NCBI RefSeq assembly: GCF_021378075.1
Contig: NZ_JAJUOS010000002.1
Span: 1 to 64,000, forward strand
Direction of reading: 5' to 3'
From: Rhodobacter flavimaris
GTDB lineage: Bacteria > Pseudomonadota > Alphaproteobacteria > Rhodobacterales > Rhodobacteraceae
DNA: 64,000 nt
The notes beneath the pieces are model-generated. The model was not told the origin of the DNA and ran no database searches. It was given only the letters and a program-made list of their open reading frames with translations. The translations under genes were made by a program, and so were the position numbers. This document shows, piece by piece, positions 62,496-64,000 of this stretch (position 1 is its first letter; the number at the start of each line of letters is the position of its first letter).

Positions 62496-64000
62496 TCAGC
62501 GGCCATCCCCGTCTTCGGCCCCGTCGTTGTCGGACAGGGTTGTGACCTCCTGCATGCCTTCCATTGGTGCGGGATTTACAGGCTTGGTGGGCGCGAGCGG
62601 CGCCGCGGGTTTGGTTGGCGTGGCACCCTGCGCCCCACGACCAAGCAACACCTCTGGGTTGCGCAGCCAGATATCACGCTGCGCGAAGGGGATCTCGATC
62701 CCCTCTGCGGCAAACCGTTCCGAAATCTGGTGATTGATCTCGGAGAGCACGCGGATCTTGAAGTTCACGTCCGACAGGATCGTGCGAATCTCGAAATTCA
62801 GGCTGTCGGCTCCGAAGCCGCTGAAGATCACGTAGGGCTCTGGCGACATCATCACCAGCGGCTGCGCCTGCGCGATCTCGAGCAATATCTCGGAGACGCG
62901 ACGGGTATCGGCCCCATAGGCCACGCCCACCGGCACGATCAAACGGCCAGTCTTGTTCCCGCGCGTCCAGTTTGTCACCTGCCCCGAGACGAGATCGGCG
63001 TTGGGAATGATCACGTCGGTGCGGTCGAAGGTCTCGATGATCGTCGAGCGCACCGAGATCGCCTTTACGACACCCTGCTGCCCGCCAACCTCGATCCAGT
63101 CCCCTTCGGAGACCGGGCGCTCGATCAGCAGGATGATGCCGGAGACGAAGTTCGACACGATATTCTGCAGACCAAAACCGATACCGACCGAAAGCGCACC
63201 GGCAACAATGGCCAGCGAGCTGAGGTCGATCCCGGCCGTGGCGACGGCGGCCATCGCGGCAAGGAATATCCCGACATAACCCAGCCCCGAGACGATGGCG
63301 TTCTGGCCGCCCTTGTCGATGCTGGTCCTGGGCAGGATGCTGGTGCGCAGCGCGCGCTGCACAATCCGGGTGACGGCAAAACCGATTGAGAAGACGAGCG
63401 CGAAGGTGATGAAGACCGATGGCGAAATTCGAACGCCACCCAGATCGATCCCGCTACGGAACGCGACCCAGAGTTCGACCAGATCCTCAACGCGTGCCCC
63501 CCAGAAAAGGGCCAACACCGGCAGGGACAGCACTACGAGCATGAACCCCATGAGGACGGGAACAAGACTGTTGCGCCCGTCGCTTCCGCTGTCGGTGAGC
63601 ACGACATAGAACTCGGCCAGGAACTTCTGAAGCACCAGGATCAAGCCGATCAACAGAAGCGTCTCGACCATGGGCCAGATCAGCGCATTGGCCGCATTGA
63701 CATAGCCGATCGCTCCCAGCAGGGGCCCGACCACGCCAACCGCGAGCAGTAGGTTTCCGACGGCCCCGATGACCGAGTCGCGAAAGCTGCTCTCCGGAAG
63801 GGTCGCGGCCTCGTTCCTTACATGCGCGCGCAACAGCTGCCCCAAACGGAACAGCAGCGCGCCCGCGATGAGCAGGAGCGGAAAGGCAAGAACGGAAAGG
63901 CCCGCGTCGATCTGCGATGCAAGGGCGTTGACCGTATCGGAATCCCCTTGGGCCGAACGCATGGCATTCTCTGCCTTGGCAACGACCCAGTCTCCGAGAG
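62496..64000 (-). CDS. MscS-type mechanosensitive channel, 5' end beyond the window
   Basis: At least 500 residues; the frame stays open and protein-like past the ATG at 63962 to the window edge (reading [12 protein letters not shown]), so the true start lies outside. There are about eight hydrophobic segments. The MscS core follows: [20 protein letters not shown] (pore-lining helix), [20 protein letters not shown] and [16 protein letters not shown] (beta domain). A C-terminal Pro/Ala-rich tail ends in an acidic stretch. Such channels release solutes under low osmolarity. Chromosomal flank, convergent with the AI-2E gene 17 bases away. Confidence 0.9.
   Translation of the reverse strand, partial: LGDWVVAKAENAMRSAQGDSDTVNALASQIDAGLSVLAFPLLLIAGALLFRLGQLLRAHVRNEAATLPESSFRDSVIGAVGNLLLAVGVVGPLLGAIGYVNAANALIWPMVETLLLIGLILVLQKFLAEFYVVLTDSGSDGRNSLVPVLMGFMLVVLSLPVLALFWGARVEDLVELWVAFRSGIDLGGVRISPSVFITFALVFSIGFAVTRIVQRALRTSILPRTSIDKGGQNAIVSGLGYVGIFLAAMAAVATAGIDLSSLAIVAGALSVGIGFGLQNIVSNFVSGIILLIERPVSEGDWIEVGGQQGVVKAISVRSTIIETFDRTDVIIPNADLVSGQVTNWTRGNKTGRLIVPVGVAYGADTRRVSEILLEIAQAQPLVMMSPEPYVIFSGFGADSLNFEIRTILSDVNFKIRVLSEINHQISERFAAEGIEIPFAQRDIWLRNPEVLLGRGAQGATPTKPAAPLAPTKPVNPAPMEGMQEVTTLSDNDGAEDGDGR

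Overview
The window looks like an alphaproteobacterial chromosome, most likely Rhodobacterales. The reasons are the high-GC codon style of the flanking and BREX genes, the AI-2E-type transporter and MscS-type channel beside a tRNA-Ser, and the family resemblance of several proteins; this is judged from sequence alone. Almost the whole window is one integrated genomic island of about 60.06 kb. A tyrosine integrase (59718-60986, minus) sits next to a tRNA-Ser(GGA) gene (61152-61241, minus). The last 14 bases of that tRNA are repeated exactly at 1091-1104. A 34-bp block built from a 12-bp repeat lies just inside both ends (1157-1190 and 61031-61064). Outside the left end are a possible nuclease-fold gene and what looks like the displaced terminator of the tRNA. 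Outside the right end are the transporter and channel genes.

The left and middle of the island (1.2-32.2 kb) is a patchwork of small transcription units: a VOC-family protein, a sulfotransferase-like protein, an operon of exported ClpP-like protein / nonsense-interrupted gene / HNH-like protein, a broken IS5-family element inserted at a stop codon, and a TerB-like plus membrane protein pair. These are followed by a giant DEDD-RecQ-UvrD fusion helicase, an Xre/ParS-RES toxin-antitoxin pair, a HEPN-motif protein, an AraC regulator, several PD-(D/E)XK- or HNH-like proteins, and an inositol-monophosphatase/ADP-ribosylglycohydrolase fusion. The block ends with a DnaQ-like exonuclease and a Toprim primase plus DUF3987 pair, which are typical replication genes of integrative elements. 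No capsid, tail or conjugation genes were seen.

The right part (32.7-59.4 kb) is a defence region. A type 1 BREX operon reads leftward: brxR (WYL regulator), brxA, brxB, brxC, pglX copy A, pglX copy B, pglZ, brxL. Three more genes follow on the same strand: a SNF2/HepA-like helicase, an Hsp70/actin-like ATPase, and a membrane protein carrying a PD-(D/E)XK-like core. A MerR-like regulator plus VIT-VWA protein converges on them from the left.

The most notable observation is the pair of pglX genes. Between them is an in-frame 53-codon chimeric ORF made of the first 25 codons of pglZ joined to the last 26 or so codons of brxC. That is the expected scar of a tandem duplication with breakpoints in brxC and pglZ. 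The two PglX proteins are nearly the same at both ends but unrelated-looking in the middle, the region expected to set DNA specificity. The operon may therefore carry two modification specificities. The genes after brxL may be an accessory module or a separate uncharacterised system.
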